Origin: JBKECF01 sp047974375
GTDB lineage: Bacteria; Bacillota; Clostridia; Lachnospirales; CAMZNU01
Assembly (NCBI GenBank): GCA_047974375.1
Contig: JBKECF010000086.1
Span: forward strand, 60,672-124,671
DNA length: 64,000 bases
Direction of reading: 5' to 3'
The notes beneath the pieces were generated by a model. That model saw only the letters and a program-made list of their open reading frames with translations. It did not search any database and had not been told where the DNA came from. Position numbers and translations under genes: made by a program. The first letter of the stretch is position 1. Each line of letters opens with the position of its first letter. This document shows, piece by piece, positions 52,346 to 62,168 of the stretch.

Positions 52346-53869
52346 TCACCTACCAACTTCATTTTCAACTATATTTACAGTGTCTGTTGTATACCTCATA
52401 ATTTCTTCTTGAGTTAAATTTTCATTGTTATCTAAAATACCTTTTATGTTGCCTTCGTGCATTATTAATACTCTATCACTCATGCCAAGTATTTCGGGTA
52501 GCTCGGAAGAAACCATAATAATACTTTTGCCATCCTTTGCTAAATCTAGCATCAACTTATAAATTTCAGATTTAGCCCCTATATCAATTCCTCTAGTGGG
52601 CTCATCTAAAAATAAAATATCCGGCTTTGTTAGCAGCCATCTGGCTATTAAAACTTTTTGTTGATTTCCTCCACTTAAATATTCTATTTTTTGGTTATGA
52701 TGCGGTGTTTTAATTGATATTTTATCAATATAGTTCTCCACATCTTTTGTTACCCTAGGTTTATTAATTAATAATAATTTATTTAAATATTTTTTTATAT
52801 TAACAATAATAATATTGTCTTTAATACTTAGAGAAGGAAGTATACCATTTAATTTTCTATCTTCTGTTAAATAGGCCATTCTATTATTAATTGCATCTTT
52901 TGGGGAGTTAATATAAGCTTTTTTGCCATGTATAAGAATTTCTCCATCTTCTACAGGACTAAGACCAAAAATACTATCTATTAATTCTGTTCTTCCTGAA
53001 CCTATTAACCCGGAAATTCCTAAAATCTCACCTTTTTTTACATCGAAACTTATATTTTTAAATTTATTCGAAGTGAAATTTTTTATTTCCAGCATTACTT
53101 CATTAGTTTTGTAACAGGTTTTTGGATACAGCTCTTTTACTTCCCTACCAACCATCATATTAATTAATTTATCGGCATGTAATTTATTTGTATCCTCAGA
53201 CCCAATATAATTACCATCACATAAAACGGTAATTCGCTCTGTTATTTCATATATTTCATCTAGCTTATGGGAAATATAAATAATACTTTTCCCCTCTTCT
53301 TTTAGTTTATATATTATTTTAAATAACTGATTAATTTCCTTGCTTGTTAGGGCTGAAGTCGGCTCGTCCATAATCAATAGTTTTGCATCATATGAAATTG
53401 CCTTAGCTATTTCTATTAATTGGATTTTAGCGACAGAAATATTCTTAATTTCTGTTTTTGGATCTATATCTAAGTCAACTCTTTTAAGAAGTTCTACGCT
53501 CATATCATACATTTTTTTATGATTTATAAGGCCTAACTTATTTCTAGGCTCTCTATTTAGCCAAATGTTCTCCATAATTGATCTAGTATGAATAGGACTT
53601 AGTTCTTGATGTATCATAGATATTCCAGAAAGCAATGCTTCGCTTGTGTTAAACTTATCTAATTTTTTTCCGTTGAAATATATCTCCCCTGATGTTATAG
53701 GCTGAATTCCTATTAAACATTTCATAAGAGTGGATTTGCCTGCACCATTTTCACCCATTAACCCGTGAACTTCACCAATCTTAACTTGTAGATTTACACC
53801 AGATAAAGCCTTGACTCCAGGGAATGTTTTTACAATATTTGTCATTTCAAGTAAATATTCTTCTCCCAT
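52346..53869 (-). CDS. Inositol/ribose-type ABC ATPase (RbsA family)
   Basis: A 507-residue protein with two fused nucleotide-binding domains. The first has Walker A GENGAGKST, Walker B LLIMDEPTSAL; the second has the variant GLIGSGRTE, the signature YLSGGNQQKV and DILFLDEPTRGID. This two-domain form is typical of CUT2 importers. GGAGGA precedes the ATG. A minimal modular repeat (copy 9) lies between it and the binding-protein gene upstream. It powers the permease encoded next. Confidence 0.94.
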   Translation of the reverse strand: MGEEYLLEMTNIVKTFPGVKALSGVNLQVKIGEVHGLMGENGAGKSTLMKCLIGIQPITSGEIYFNGKKLDKFNTSEALLSGISMIHQELSPIHTRSIMENIWLNREPRNKLGLINHKKMYDMSVELLKRVDLDIDPKTEIKNISVAKIQLIEIAKAISYDAKLLIMDEPTSALTSKEINQLFKIIYKLKEEGKSIIYISHKLDEIYEITERITVLCDGNYIGSEDTNKLHADKLINMMVGREVKELYPKTCYKTNEVMLEIKNFTSNKFKNISFDVKKGEILGISGLIGSGRTELIDSIFGLSPVEDGEILIHGKKAYINSPKDAINNRMAYLTEDRKLNGILPSLSIKDNIIIVNIKKYLNKLLLINKPRVTKDVENYIDKISIKTPHHNQKIEYLSGGNQQKVLIARWLLTKPDILFLDEPTRGIDIGAKSEIYKLMLDLAKDGKSIIMVSSELPEILGMSDRVLIMHEGNIKGILDNNENLTQEEIMRYTTDTVNIVENEVGR

Positions 53870-53894
53870 GCCAATCCTCCTCTTTTATTAAATA

Positions 53895-53992
53895 TAGATA
53901 TAAGCAAATGTAATTTGCACGTTTTTTTTCTTTTCATCGGCAAGGATTAGACCCCCACTGACAGAAAGGTCTATTGATTATGCTTATATCTA
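53895..53992. repeat. 12-base perfect inverted repeat enclosing repeat copy 9
   Basis: TAGATATAAGCA at 53895-53906 is exactly inverted at 53981-53992, with the minimal repeat between. It lies in the gap after the binding-protein gene, where intercistronic stems are common. A further AGTCAATAG, matching the terminal bases of the repeat's right arm, follows at once (53992-54000). Confidence 0.55.
53936..53979 (+). repeat. Modular hairpin repeat, copy 9 (minimal 44-base form)
   Basis: ATCGGCAAGGATTAGACC runs directly into CCCACTGACAGAAAGG and TCTATTGATT. This is the same left-to-right-arm fusion as copy 2, but with several point differences, so it is older or independent. Confidence 0.8.
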
Positions 53993-54009
53993 GTCAATAG
54001 GCTTTTAGG

Positions 54010-54948
54010 TTATTTATACTCTGCTATATTATCTTTATTGATTAATACAAATGGAACCCAGGTAATGGCATCTTGTTCCTTACCACTAACAGCGTTCATG
54101 GCTGCTTCTATAGCTCCAGAGCCTTGCCCTACTGCATCTTGTAAAACAGTTGCTGCAAGCTTTCCATTTTCAACCTCTAAAAGGGCATCCGTAATTCCAT
54201 CTACGCCCATTACAATAACATCTGTTCTGCCAGCAGTTTCTAAAGCACGCACTGCACCAAGAGCCATTTCGTCATTATTGGCTAAAACTGCCTTTAGCTC
54301 ATCTCCATATGCCGTAATCCAATTTTCTGTAATAGTTATACCTTGATCCCTTTGCCAATTGCCGGATTCTTCTGCTAAAATTTTAAAGTTGGAATTATCA
54401 GCTAAGGTTTCTATATTTCCTCTTGTCCTTTCAACGGCGCCTTCGTTTGTAAGTATTCCTTGAAGAATCCCAACGCCACCACCTTCGATTAATTCCATTA
54501 AATATTCTGCTTGAAACATACCTGCATCGAACTCTTGGGAACCGACATAAAATACATTTTCGGGCATATCGCTTTCAGAGAATGGATTTCTGTTTACATA
54601 GATTAAAGGTATTTCTGCAGTGGCTGCAGCTTTAGTAATTGGTTCTATTGCAGAGGTGTCAACAGGTACAACTATTAAAACATCAACCCCTTGAGATATC
54701 ATTGCTTTTACTTGGTCTTGTTGTCTAATGACATCCTCTTGTGCATCTTGTATTTCAACTTTAGCGCCTACTTCACTAGCTTTTTTCTCCGCTGCATCAA
54801 TTATATAAGTTTGGAATGTATCATTTAAATTATTGCTTGAATACCCTACAATAACCTCACTACCAGTATCCTCCACCTGTGAACTTTCGCCATTACATGC
54901 AGTAAGTACAAAAGCCAACACAAAAATTAAAAATAATATTTTTTTCAT
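54010..54948 (-). CDS. Sugar/inositol-binding lipoprotein (RbsB family)
   Basis: A 312-residue periplasmic-binding-protein-like lipoprotein with lipobox VLTAC (Cys18). The type I binding fold is shown by QGVDVLIVVPVDTSAIEPI (about 90), PLIYVNRNPF and AVLANNDEMALGAVRALE (about 220). AGGTTT lies before the ATG. It is the first transporter gene, following two Gfo/Idh dehydrogenase genes. It delivers substrate to the RbsA/RbsC-type subunits; the iol context favours inositol. Confidence 0.93.
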   Translation of the reverse strand: MKKILFLIFVLAFVLTACNGESSQVEDTGSEVIVGYSSNNLNDTFQTYIIDAAEKKASEVGAKVEIQDAQEDVIRQQDQVKAMISQGVDVLIVVPVDTSAIEPITKAAATAEIPLIYVNRNPFSESDMPENVFYVGSQEFDAGMFQAEYLMELIEGGGVGILQGILTNEGAVERTRGNIETLADNSNFKILAEESGNWQRDQGITITENWITAYGDELKAVLANNDEMALGAVRALETAGRTDVIVMGVDGITDALLEVENGKLAATVLQDAVGQGSGAIEAAMNAVSGKEQDAITWVPFVLINKDNIAEYK

Positions 54949-54972
54949 AAAAAACCTCCATCTTTTTAATAA

Positions 54973-55992
54973 CTACACCATTTTAATTACTTCTTTATTC
55001 TTAAAGGCCTTAGTTGTTGCAAAAGCTATTTCTGTAGATTTAGTTCCATCAGCCACCCCAACACTAGGACTTCTACATTCTAAAATACAGTTTATGAACT
55101 CAACTAATTCTAGCAAAAATGCTTCTTTAAACCTTTCTTGAAAGCCTTCAGGACTTTCGTATAATACCCCATGATCATTATATATAGTAACTAAATTTTT
55201 CTTTGGATCATTACCTATTCTAAGTACACCTTTTGTTCCGGTTATTTCTGTTTCTATATGATATCCATGAGGGGCATTTCTACCTACATGAAGAAACGCC
55301 ATTTTTTCCTTCTCCAATTTTAATAAAGCACATCCATTATCACAATCGCCTTCTTGTTCATATTCTTCTTTATGAACATAAGCCCCGCCAATTGCGTATA
55401 TTTCTTTCACCTCGCTATTTAGTAGCCATCTAATTAAGTCATAATCGTGAACACCCATATCAATAAATATGCCCCCGCTGCTTTTTAAAAAGGGTATAAC
55501 ACTTTTAGCTTTTTTTTCAGGGTCTAAACTAATAAATTTTCCAAGAAAAGGTGTTCCTATAGCCCCTTCATCAATCAGCTTTTTAGCATATGCATAAGAT
55601 GGGTCAAATCGCCTCATAAATCCCACCATGAAAATTTTATTAGGATGATTTGCAACTAAACTTTCGGCTTTTTTACATTCTTCTATTGTTATGCCTAATG
55701 GTTTGTCTACGAATACATGCAAATTTTTTTTTAAGGCAAGTTCTATATGTTCTAAGTGTAGTGATGACGGGGATGCAATTACTACTGCGTCTAAACATTC
55801 TAATTCCACCATAGATTTAAAATTAGTAAAGCTATAGGCTATACTCCAATGATTTTTTAACTTTTCGCATAGCTCTTTATCTAAACTACAAATTGCAACA
55901 AGTTTAGCATTTGGAATATTAAAGGCAATGTTCCGTGCATGTTCATATCCCAGTCTGCCAAGTCCAACAATTCCTATTTTTACTTCTTTCAT
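54973..55992 (-). CDS. Gfo/Idh/MocA dehydrogenase, second inositol dehydrogenase-like
   Basis: A 339-residue NAD(P)-dependent oxidoreductase with the Rossmann motif VGLGRLGYEHARNIA at the N-terminus, the catalytic EKP-type segment HVFVDKPLG (with Asp before Lys-Pro instead of Glu) and the conserved MRRFDPSYAYAKKLIDEG and VHDYDLIRWLL. It may oxidise another inositol isomer such as scyllo-inositol, or reduce an intermediate. It lies 20 bases after the iolG-like gene. Exact substrate is unknown. Confidence 0.85.
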   Translation of the reverse strand: MKEVKIGIVGLGRLGYEHARNIAFNIPNAKLVAICSLDKELCEKLKNHWSIAYSFTNFKSMVELECLDAVVIASPSSLHLEHIELALKKNLHVFVDKPLGITIEECKKAESLVANHPNKIFMVGFMRRFDPSYAYAKKLIDEGAIGTPFLGKFISLDPEKKAKSVIPFLKSSGGIFIDMGVHDYDLIRWLLNSEVKEIYAIGGAYVHKEEYEQEGDCDNGCALLKLEKEKMAFLHVGRNAPHGYHIETEITGTKGVLRIGNDPKKNLVTIYNDHGVLYESPEGFQERFKEAFLLELVEFINCILECRSPSVGVADGTKSTEIAFATTKAFKNKEVIKMV

Positions 55993-56012
55993 TACTGCCC
56001 CCTTTTAAAATG

Positions 56013-57014
56013 TTACCTTAAATTAACCACTCTTCTTTCTTCTAAAGATTTTTTTGCAGCTATAGCTATTTTAATTGGCTCTAGTCCATCAATTATTGAT
56101 ACAGGAACCTTAGTATCATTTACAATAGACTTCACAAATTCTTTAATTTCTAAAGCATAGGCTTCCATATATCTTTCTAGGAAGAATAATAATGGTTTTT
56201 CGGCAATAACACCGTCTTTATTACTTAAAATAGCTGTAGAATAGCTGTTATTGTTTATACTTATAGAGCCTTCACTTCCAAAGATTTCGGCCCTTTGGTC
56301 ATAGCCGTAACTAGCTTCGCGGCAGTTGTCTATTACACACATACAACCATTTTCCATTGTTACAGTTATAATTGCCGTGTCTATATCGCCAGCTTTACCA
56401 ATTTCTTCGTCGACAAAAACCTTTCCTACTGCGTATATGCTTTTAGCTTCGCTTTTCGACAAGAACCTAATCATGTCAAAGTCGTGGATAGTCATGTCTA
56501 AAAACATTCCGCCAGATACTTTTATATAATCAATTGGTGGGGGAGCGGGGTCTCTGGAAGTTATTTTAATAACTCTAGGTTTACCAATTTTATTTGTATC
56601 AACAGCCTCTCGCAAAGCCATAAAATTTGAGTCGAATCTTCTATTAAATCCTACTTGATACTTCACACCAGTTTCTTCGATTATATTTATAACTTCTTTT
56701 ATTTTATTTAAATCTTTATCAACTGGTTTTTCACAAAAAATATGCTTGCCTTTTTTTGCTGCTTCAATTGAAATTTGTGAATGGGTATCTGTAGAAGAAC
56801 ATATTAGTACTGCGTCGATTTCTGGGTCATTTATTATTTCTTTATAATCCTTTAGTACCAATGGTATTTCTAATTCTTTTGCCCAAGTTACTATTTCTTC
56901 GTTTAAATATGGGTCTGCTATGGATTTAATAGTTGCTGTGCTTACATATTTTTGTATGCTTTCACCATGGACTCTGCCTATTCTGCCGGCACCAATTATT
57001 CCGATTTTTAACAT
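56013..57014 (-). CDS. iolG: Inositol 2-dehydrogenase
   Basis: A 333-residue Gfo/Idh/MocA enzyme with Rossmann motif GIIGAGRIGRVHGESI, the catalytic lysine in HIFCEKPVDKDL, FNRRFDSNFMALREAV and IHDFDMIRFLS containing the catalytic Asp/His. These match bacterial myo-inositol 2-dehydrogenases, which make scyllo-inosose with NAD. The frame is open to 57065 but GAGGAGG stands before ATG 57014. It follows the iolA gene in the operon. Confidence 0.9.
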   Translation of the reverse strand: MLKIGIIGAGRIGRVHGESIQKYVSTATIKSIADPYLNEEIVTWAKELEIPLVLKDYKEIINDPEIDAVLICSSTDTHSQISIEAAKKGKHIFCEKPVDKDLNKIKEVINIIEETGVKYQVGFNRRFDSNFMALREAVDTNKIGKPRVIKITSRDPAPPPIDYIKVSGGMFLDMTIHDFDMIRFLSKSEAKSIYAVGKVFVDEEIGKAGDIDTAIITVTMENGCMCVIDNCREASYGYDQRAEIFGSEGSISINNNSYSTAILSNKDGVIAEKPLLFFLERYMEAYALEIKEFVKSIVNDTKVPVSIIDGLEPIKIAIAAKKSLEERRVVNLR

Positions 57015-57051
57015 ATTAACCTCCTCATAATATTTTACAGAGTAAAAATTA

Positions 57052-58551
57052 CTAAATAGTTCCATCCCATGAATCTACTTTAGATTGTTTAATTTCGCTT
57101 TCATTAAACCATTTAGTTGTTATGCATTTTGTTTCGGTATAAAATCTAACTCCGTCTTTGCCCAAACAATGTAAATCCCCGAAGAAAGAACGCTTATGAC
57201 CAGAAAAAGGGAAATATCCGACAGGAACAGGAATTCCTATATTAATACCGACCATGCCACCGTGGGTTCTCTTTGAGAATTCGCGAGCAAAATATCCGTT
57301 TTGAGTATAAATAACAGAGCCATTTGCAAAGGGGTTTTCGTTCATAATTTTTAAGCCCTCTTCAAAGTTTTTAACTCTTTTGATGCATAAAACTGGACCG
57401 AAAATTTCTGAACACCCAACGGCCATATTGTTATTTACATTATCTAGAATGGTTGGGCCTATAAAAAATCCGCCTTCATAGTCTTCTACAATACATTGCC
57501 TTCCATCTAAAACCATTGTTGCGCCTTCTTCTAATCCTAGATTTATCCATTTAATTATGCTATCTTTATGGGATTGGCTAACAACAGGTCCTAAATCGGA
57601 ATCTTTATTAAAAGATGGACCTATTTTTAAAGATTCGGCTTGTTCTTTAAGGGTTTTAATAAATTCATCTGCAACAGATTCTTCTACAACAATAACTGGC
57701 AGTGCCATACAACGTTGTCCTGCGCAACCAAAAGCAGCGTTTATTATTCCTGCAGCCGTTCTCTGTATTGGAGCATCTCTTAAAACTAATGCATGATTTT
57801 TTGCCTCACATAAAGCTTGTACACGCTTGCCATTTTCTGCTCCTCTTTTATATATTTTCGATCCTACTTCTGTTGAACCAACAAAAGAAATACCTTTCAC
57901 ATACTCATGGGTCAAAAATATATCTACTTCATTTCTACTGCAAGTAACAACATTAATTACTCCATCTGGAAGTCCTGCCTCCTTATACAGTTCGGCAATT
58001 CTCATTGCAGTCATAGGCGTTTGACTAGAAAGCTTTAACACCATAGTATTGCCTGTTGCAATACAAAGGGGAGCCATCCAACCCATGGGTATCATTGCCG
58101 GAAAATTTGATGGAGTTATTCCTGAAAATACTCCTAAGGGTTCTCTATACTGAGCGGTATCCACTCCGCTAGCAACATCCATAAGGCATTCACCCATTAA
58201 AAGATTTGGTGAATTAATAGCAACTTCAGTTCCTTCTTTTGCTTTTAATACATCGCCTAAGGCATCGTCGTATGACTTGCCGTGTTCTTTTGTAATTAAT
58301 AAGGCTAATTCTTCTTGATGTTCAATAATTAAATTTCTAATATTATAAAAAATCTGAATCCTTTTAATAACAGGGGTATTGGACCAAGGAACATAGGCTT
58401 TATTTGCACATTCAATAGCATAGGTCACTTCTGCCTCTGTACAGGTGGGGGCTTCTGCTAAAACTTCACCTGTATTGGTATTGTAAACATTGGTATACTT
58501 ATTTGTCTTGGACTCAATCCACTTTCCACCAGCAAAAAATTTTAATTTCAT
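57052..58551 (-). CDS. iolA: Methylmalonate-semialdehyde/malonate-semialdehyde dehydrogenase
   Basis: A 499-residue CoA-acylating aldehyde dehydrogenase. The catalytic Cys lies in FGCAGQRCMALPV (about residue 285); NAD motif GSTEVGSKIYKRG and N-terminal FAGGKWIESKTNKY are typical of IolA/MmsA. It turns malonate semialdehyde, the end product of inositol breakdown, into acetyl-CoA and CO2. GGAGGT precedes the ATG. It lies between iolE and iolG. Confidence 0.94.
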   Translation of the reverse strand: MKLKFFAGGKWIESKTNKYTNVYNTNTGEVLAEAPTCTEAEVTYAIECANKAYVPWSNTPVIKRIQIFYNIRNLIIEHQEELALLITKEHGKSYDDALGDVLKAKEGTEVAINSPNLLMGECLMDVASGVDTAQYREPLGVFSGITPSNFPAMIPMGWMAPLCIATGNTMVLKLSSQTPMTAMRIAELYKEAGLPDGVINVVTCSRNEVDIFLTHEYVKGISFVGSTEVGSKIYKRGAENGKRVQALCEAKNHALVLRDAPIQRTAAGIINAAFGCAGQRCMALPVIVVEESVADEFIKTLKEQAESLKIGPSFNKDSDLGPVVSQSHKDSIIKWINLGLEEGATMVLDGRQCIVEDYEGGFFIGPTILDNVNNNMAVGCSEIFGPVLCIKRVKNFEEGLKIMNENPFANGSVIYTQNGYFAREFSKRTHGGMVGINIGIPVPVGYFPFSGHKRSFFGDLHCLGKDGVRFYTETKCITTKWFNESEIKQSKVDSWDGTI

Positions 58552-58563
58552 CTGTTTACCTCC

Positions 58564-59460
58564 TTATATATTTGTTTTTTCTTTAATAAAGGCTCTAGCC
58601 TTTTGAGCGTATTTAAATGGATTTGCTTTAGCTGGGTCTTGTTCGGCCTCAACAACCATATAGCCTTTATAATTATTTTTATCTAAAATTTTAAATGTAT
58701 TATCAAAATTTATTACGCCATCTCCTGGTACGGTGAAAACCCCCATTTTTACGCCTTCAAGAAAGGATAATTTTTTTTCTTTTATTTCCATTAAAGTGTC
58801 TTCTCTAACATCTTTTAGATGTACATGTACAATTCTGCTAATATGTTTCTCAACTAAAGTATCTACAGCCTTTTGGTTACACTGGGAAAAGTATATATGT
58901 CCCGTATCAAATAATAAATATACATTTTTATTAGTTTCTTGAAGAAATTTATCTATTTCATTGAGAGTTTGAATGCCTGTTCCCATATGGTGGTGCAAGC
59001 AAACTTTCATACCTTTTTCCTCTGCTAAAACAGCTAATTTGTTATATCCGTTACACAGTTTTTTAAATTCATCATCTGTAAAAATTGGCTTTTCATCAAA
59101 TATACTAAGGTTCTTTCCTTGTATGCTTCGGCCTTGTTCAGAACATCCAATGACTTTTGCACCCATTTCATGTAGAAAATTGCGGTGTTCACAAAAAGCT
59201 TTTATGGTTTCTTCTTCATCTTTAGTCGTAAAGTAGGTACTAAACCACGCATTGCAGATTTCTAAAGCTCTAGGTTCTAAAAAGGACTTTAAAATTCCAG
59301 GGTCTTTAGGATACTTGTTACCTACTTCACTGCCCTTGTATCCAGCTAATGCCATTTCACTAATACATTGCTCAAAAGGTATAGTTCCACCTAGCTCGGG
59401 CAAGTCATCATTAGTCCAACCAATTGGAGCTATTCCCAAAAATACATTTTCTTTATTCAT
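58564..59460 (-). CDS. iolE: Inosose dehydratase
   Basis: A 298-residue TIM-barrel protein of the xylose-isomerase-like family. Motifs GIAPIGWTNDDLPELG at the N-terminus, GYKGSEVGNKYP, LHHHMGTGIQ (metal His) and FDTGHIYF, VHLKDVRED, followed by VEAEQDP near the C-terminus, all match IolE. It dehydrates scyllo-inosose to the diketone acted on by IolD. GGAGGT precedes the ATG. Confidence 0.95.
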   Translation of the reverse strand: MNKENVFLGIAPIGWTNDDLPELGGTIPFEQCISEMALAGYKGSEVGNKYPKDPGILKSFLEPRALEICNAWFSTYFTTKDEEETIKAFCEHRNFLHEMGAKVIGCSEQGRSIQGKNLSIFDEKPIFTDDEFKKLCNGYNKLAVLAEEKGMKVCLHHHMGTGIQTLNEIDKFLQETNKNVYLLFDTGHIYFSQCNQKAVDTLVEKHISRIVHVHLKDVREDTLMEIKEKKLSFLEGVKMGVFTVPGDGVINFDNTFKILDKNNYKGYMVVEAEQDPAKANPFKYAQKARAFIKEKTNI

Positions 59461-59469
59461 AAATACCTC

Positions 59470-61377
59470 CTAATACTTTTTCGCTTTTACAAAATTTCTC
59501 ATTTTATTTGCATATGCTTCTTTTGTATTGCTATTTTTAGAAACCTCGGCAACATTAACATTCCACCAAGCGCTATATCCTGTTGTCATTGTTTTAGGTA
59601 ATATTTTTATATCTAGCAAAGTAGAAACAGACTCTTGCTTTGAACTTTCAATTGCCTTTCTTAAAGTTTCAATAGAATTAACTTTGTAAGTTTTGCAACC
59701 ATAACCTTCGGCAACTTTTGCAAAATCTATTGTCATAATGTTGCCTTCTTTTTCATTGCCATACCTGAATTCTGTGCCAAAACTTCCCATACCATTGCTC
59801 ATTTGTAAATTATTGATACAACCAAAGCCCGAATTGTCAAATAGTAAAATGTTTATCTTCTTATTCATTTGCAAACTTGTTATTAGTTCGGAATGGAGCA
59901 TTAAAAAACTTCCATCCCCGACCATTGCATATATTTCTTTTTCTGGCTCTGCGATTTTAACACCCAGTGCACCACAAATTTCATAACCCATACAGGAATA
60001 GCCGTATTCAAAGTGATATGTATTTTCTTTTTTTGGATTCCAAATTCTCTGCATACATCCTGGCAGGCTGCCAGATGAACCAACTACAATTGCATCTTCG
60101 TCAATTAAATTTTGTAGTTCCCCCAGTACTTCCGTTTGAGTCAGTTTGGTATTTAAAGTACTTGAATAGTATGGAATATCTTTCTTTAATTCGTCCTTTA
60201 CTTCTGGTTCAAAATTATTGTTATATTTAATATTGAATAGTCTGTTTTGTTCCTCTATCCATGTTTTTTTTATTTCTTGGATGTTTGTGTTGTATGTGGT
60301 TCTATATCCGGTTTTGTCTAATTCCTTATGTAACTCCTTAATTCCAACTTTTACATCTGCAATAATCTGAATTGCATCAAACTTCATGGCATGATATTTC
60401 GACGTACTAATATTTAAAAATCTTGCATCTGAATTAAATAGTTCCTTAGAACCGCTGGTGAAATCTGTAAACCTAGTTCCCAATCCAATTATTAAGTCTG
60501 CATCTCTCGCTAAAGTATTAGCAGCCATACCACCTGTTACGCCTATTCCACCCATATTCATTGGATTTTTAAATGATATAGCACTTTTTCCAGCTTGAGT
60601 TTCACCTAGAGGGATATTGTATTTTTTAATAAAATCCTCTAAAGTTTTTCCTGCTTCGGAGTATTTAACGCCTCCTCCGCAAATGATAAAAGGCCTTTTG
60701 GCTGAAATAATAGCCTTAACACCTTCTGATATCATATCCTTAGTTGGAACCACTCTTTCAATTTTATAAATGCGCTTTTTGAAAAAATATTCTGGGTAGT
60801 TGTAAGCCTCGCACTGAACATCTTGAGGTAGGGCAATTACAACAGCACCTGTATCACCTGTATCTGTCAGAACTCTCATAGCGTTTATAAGGGCAGTCAT
60901 TATTTGCTCAGGCCTTGTTATTCTATCGAAATATTTGCTAACTGGTTTAAAAGCATCATTGGTACTAATAGTTAAATCGCTTGTTTGTTCAATTTGTTGT
61001 AACACTGGGTCTGGTTGTCTAGTAGCGTAGGTATCACCGGGGAAAAACAAAACAGGAATATTATTTGCTGTTGCTGTACCTGCTGCTGTAACCATATTTG
61101 CAGCACCTGGTCCAACAGACGAAGTTACGGCAAATATTTGTTTTCTTAATTTTTGTTTTGAAAATGCAATTGCAGAATGTGCCATACCTTGTTCGTTTCT
61201 TCCCTGATATATTAAAAAGTCTTTAGGATCTTGTTCTAATGCTTGCCCTAACCCTAGAACGTTTCCATGTCCAAATAATGTAAAAAAGCCTTTTACGAAT
61301 TTTTCTTCCTTACCGTCAAACTCTATGTATTGATTATTTAAAAATTCCACAATCGCTTGTCCAACTGTTAATTTCAT
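59470..61377 (-). CDS. iolD: 3D-(3,5/4)-trihydroxycyclohexane-1,2-dione acylhydrolase
   Basis: A 635-residue thiamine-diphosphate enzyme of the acetolactate-synthase superfamily. The activating Glu region, the central FAD/NAD-like domain, and the C-terminal ThDP motif (MVGDGSFLML ... LFDNSGFGCIN) are present. It opens the ring of the diketone in inositol catabolism. Its start overlaps the iolB stop by four bases, with AGGAGG inside iolB. Confidence 0.95.
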   Translation of the reverse strand: MKLTVGQAIVEFLNNQYIEFDGKEEKFVKGFFTLFGHGNVLGLGQALEQDPKDFLIYQGRNEQGMAHSAIAFSKQKLRKQIFAVTSSVGPGAANMVTAAGTATANNIPVLFFPGDTYATRQPDPVLQQIEQTSDLTISTNDAFKPVSKYFDRITRPEQIMTALINAMRVLTDTGDTGAVVIALPQDVQCEAYNYPEYFFKKRIYKIERVVPTKDMISEGVKAIISAKRPFIICGGGVKYSEAGKTLEDFIKKYNIPLGETQAGKSAISFKNPMNMGGIGVTGGMAANTLARDADLIIGLGTRFTDFTSGSKELFNSDARFLNISTSKYHAMKFDAIQIIADVKVGIKELHKELDKTGYRTTYNTNIQEIKKTWIEEQNRLFNIKYNNNFEPEVKDELKKDIPYYSSTLNTKLTQTEVLGELQNLIDEDAIVVGSSGSLPGCMQRIWNPKKENTYHFEYGYSCMGYEICGALGVKIAEPEKEIYAMVGDGSFLMLHSELITSLQMNKKINILLFDNSGFGCINNLQMSNGMGSFGTEFRYGNEKEGNIMTIDFAKVAEGYGCKTYKVNSIETLRKAIESSKQESVSTLLDIKILPKTMTTGYSAWWNVNVAEVSKNSNTKEAYANKMRNFVKAKKY

Positions 61378-62168
61378 ACATTACCTCCTAAAAGCCAAGT
61401 GTGTTTAGGATCGTTTACTCTCTCTGTCCACGGGTTGCCGTCTATATGCCTAATCATCCATGTATAATACATAGAGTAGCCAGGAGACGTAACTTGAGGA
61501 TGTGTTTTGCCTCCTGTAATTGTAGCGAAAGAATTATTTGTAATTTTGTATACGTCATCCTCTATAAAGCAAGCGCCAAAACCGTTTTCATGGTCAAATT
61601 TATAAAAGTAGACCTCTGGCTGTATGTGGTGGTGTGGAATATAGCTTGACCATTTGCCAGGAAGATTAATAACTTCACCTATTACTAAATTTGAATAAGG
61701 TGCATTACTATAGTTAAAAATATCTCTTATTATTCTTTTTGAAGCATTGCCTAAAACTCCATCTCCTAAATAGGCTTCTTTTATATCATCTGGAGTATAA
61801 AATACTGCTTCGAAATTTTTGTTGTTATAAGTTTTTTGTAGTAAAATTTCCGACTCCTTGTTAAAGTTAATGCTAACTTTTATTCCTGAAGGCACATGCA
61901 ATAAAAAAGGTTTTTCTTTAAAAATGTTATTTCTTTTCATATTTTTATTTACTATTGATTTGCTATGGTCGTTACTACTTGTTTTGTGGTAAGTAATATC
62001 AACATCCCCTGTTAGAATTAAAAAAGCTGATTCCTTCTCTGTTTCAAAAAAATCCTTAGTTCCGCTGCTTTCTTTAACTATGCCTATATCCATTAACATA
62101 TCTTTATATCTGCCATCTATTTCAGTTAGAGAATTATATCCCGCGGAAAACTTTTCTTTAGTTATCAT
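61374..62168 (-). CDS. iolB: 5-deoxy-glucuronate isomerase
   Basis: A 264-residue double-cupin protein with the metal-binding segment SYIPHHHIQPEVYFYKF about residue 170 and GGKTHPQVTSPGYSMYYTW, both hallmarks of IolB. It isomerises 5-deoxy-glucuronate to the substrate of IolC. Its start lies inside the end of iolC, 11 bases before that stop, suggesting translational coupling. Confidence 0.94.
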   Translation of the reverse strand: MITKEKFSAGYNSLTEIDGRYKDMLMDIGIVKESSGTKDFFETEKESAFLILTGDVDITYHKTSSNDHSKSIVNKNMKRNNIFKEKPFLLHVPSGIKVSINFNKESEILLQKTYNNKNFEAVFYTPDDIKEAYLGDGVLGNASKRIIRDIFNYSNAPYSNLVIGEVINLPGKWSSYIPHHHIQPEVYFYKFDHENGFGACFIEDDVYKITNNSFATITGGKTHPQVTSPGYSMYYTWMIRHIDGNPWTERVNDPKHTWLLGGNV

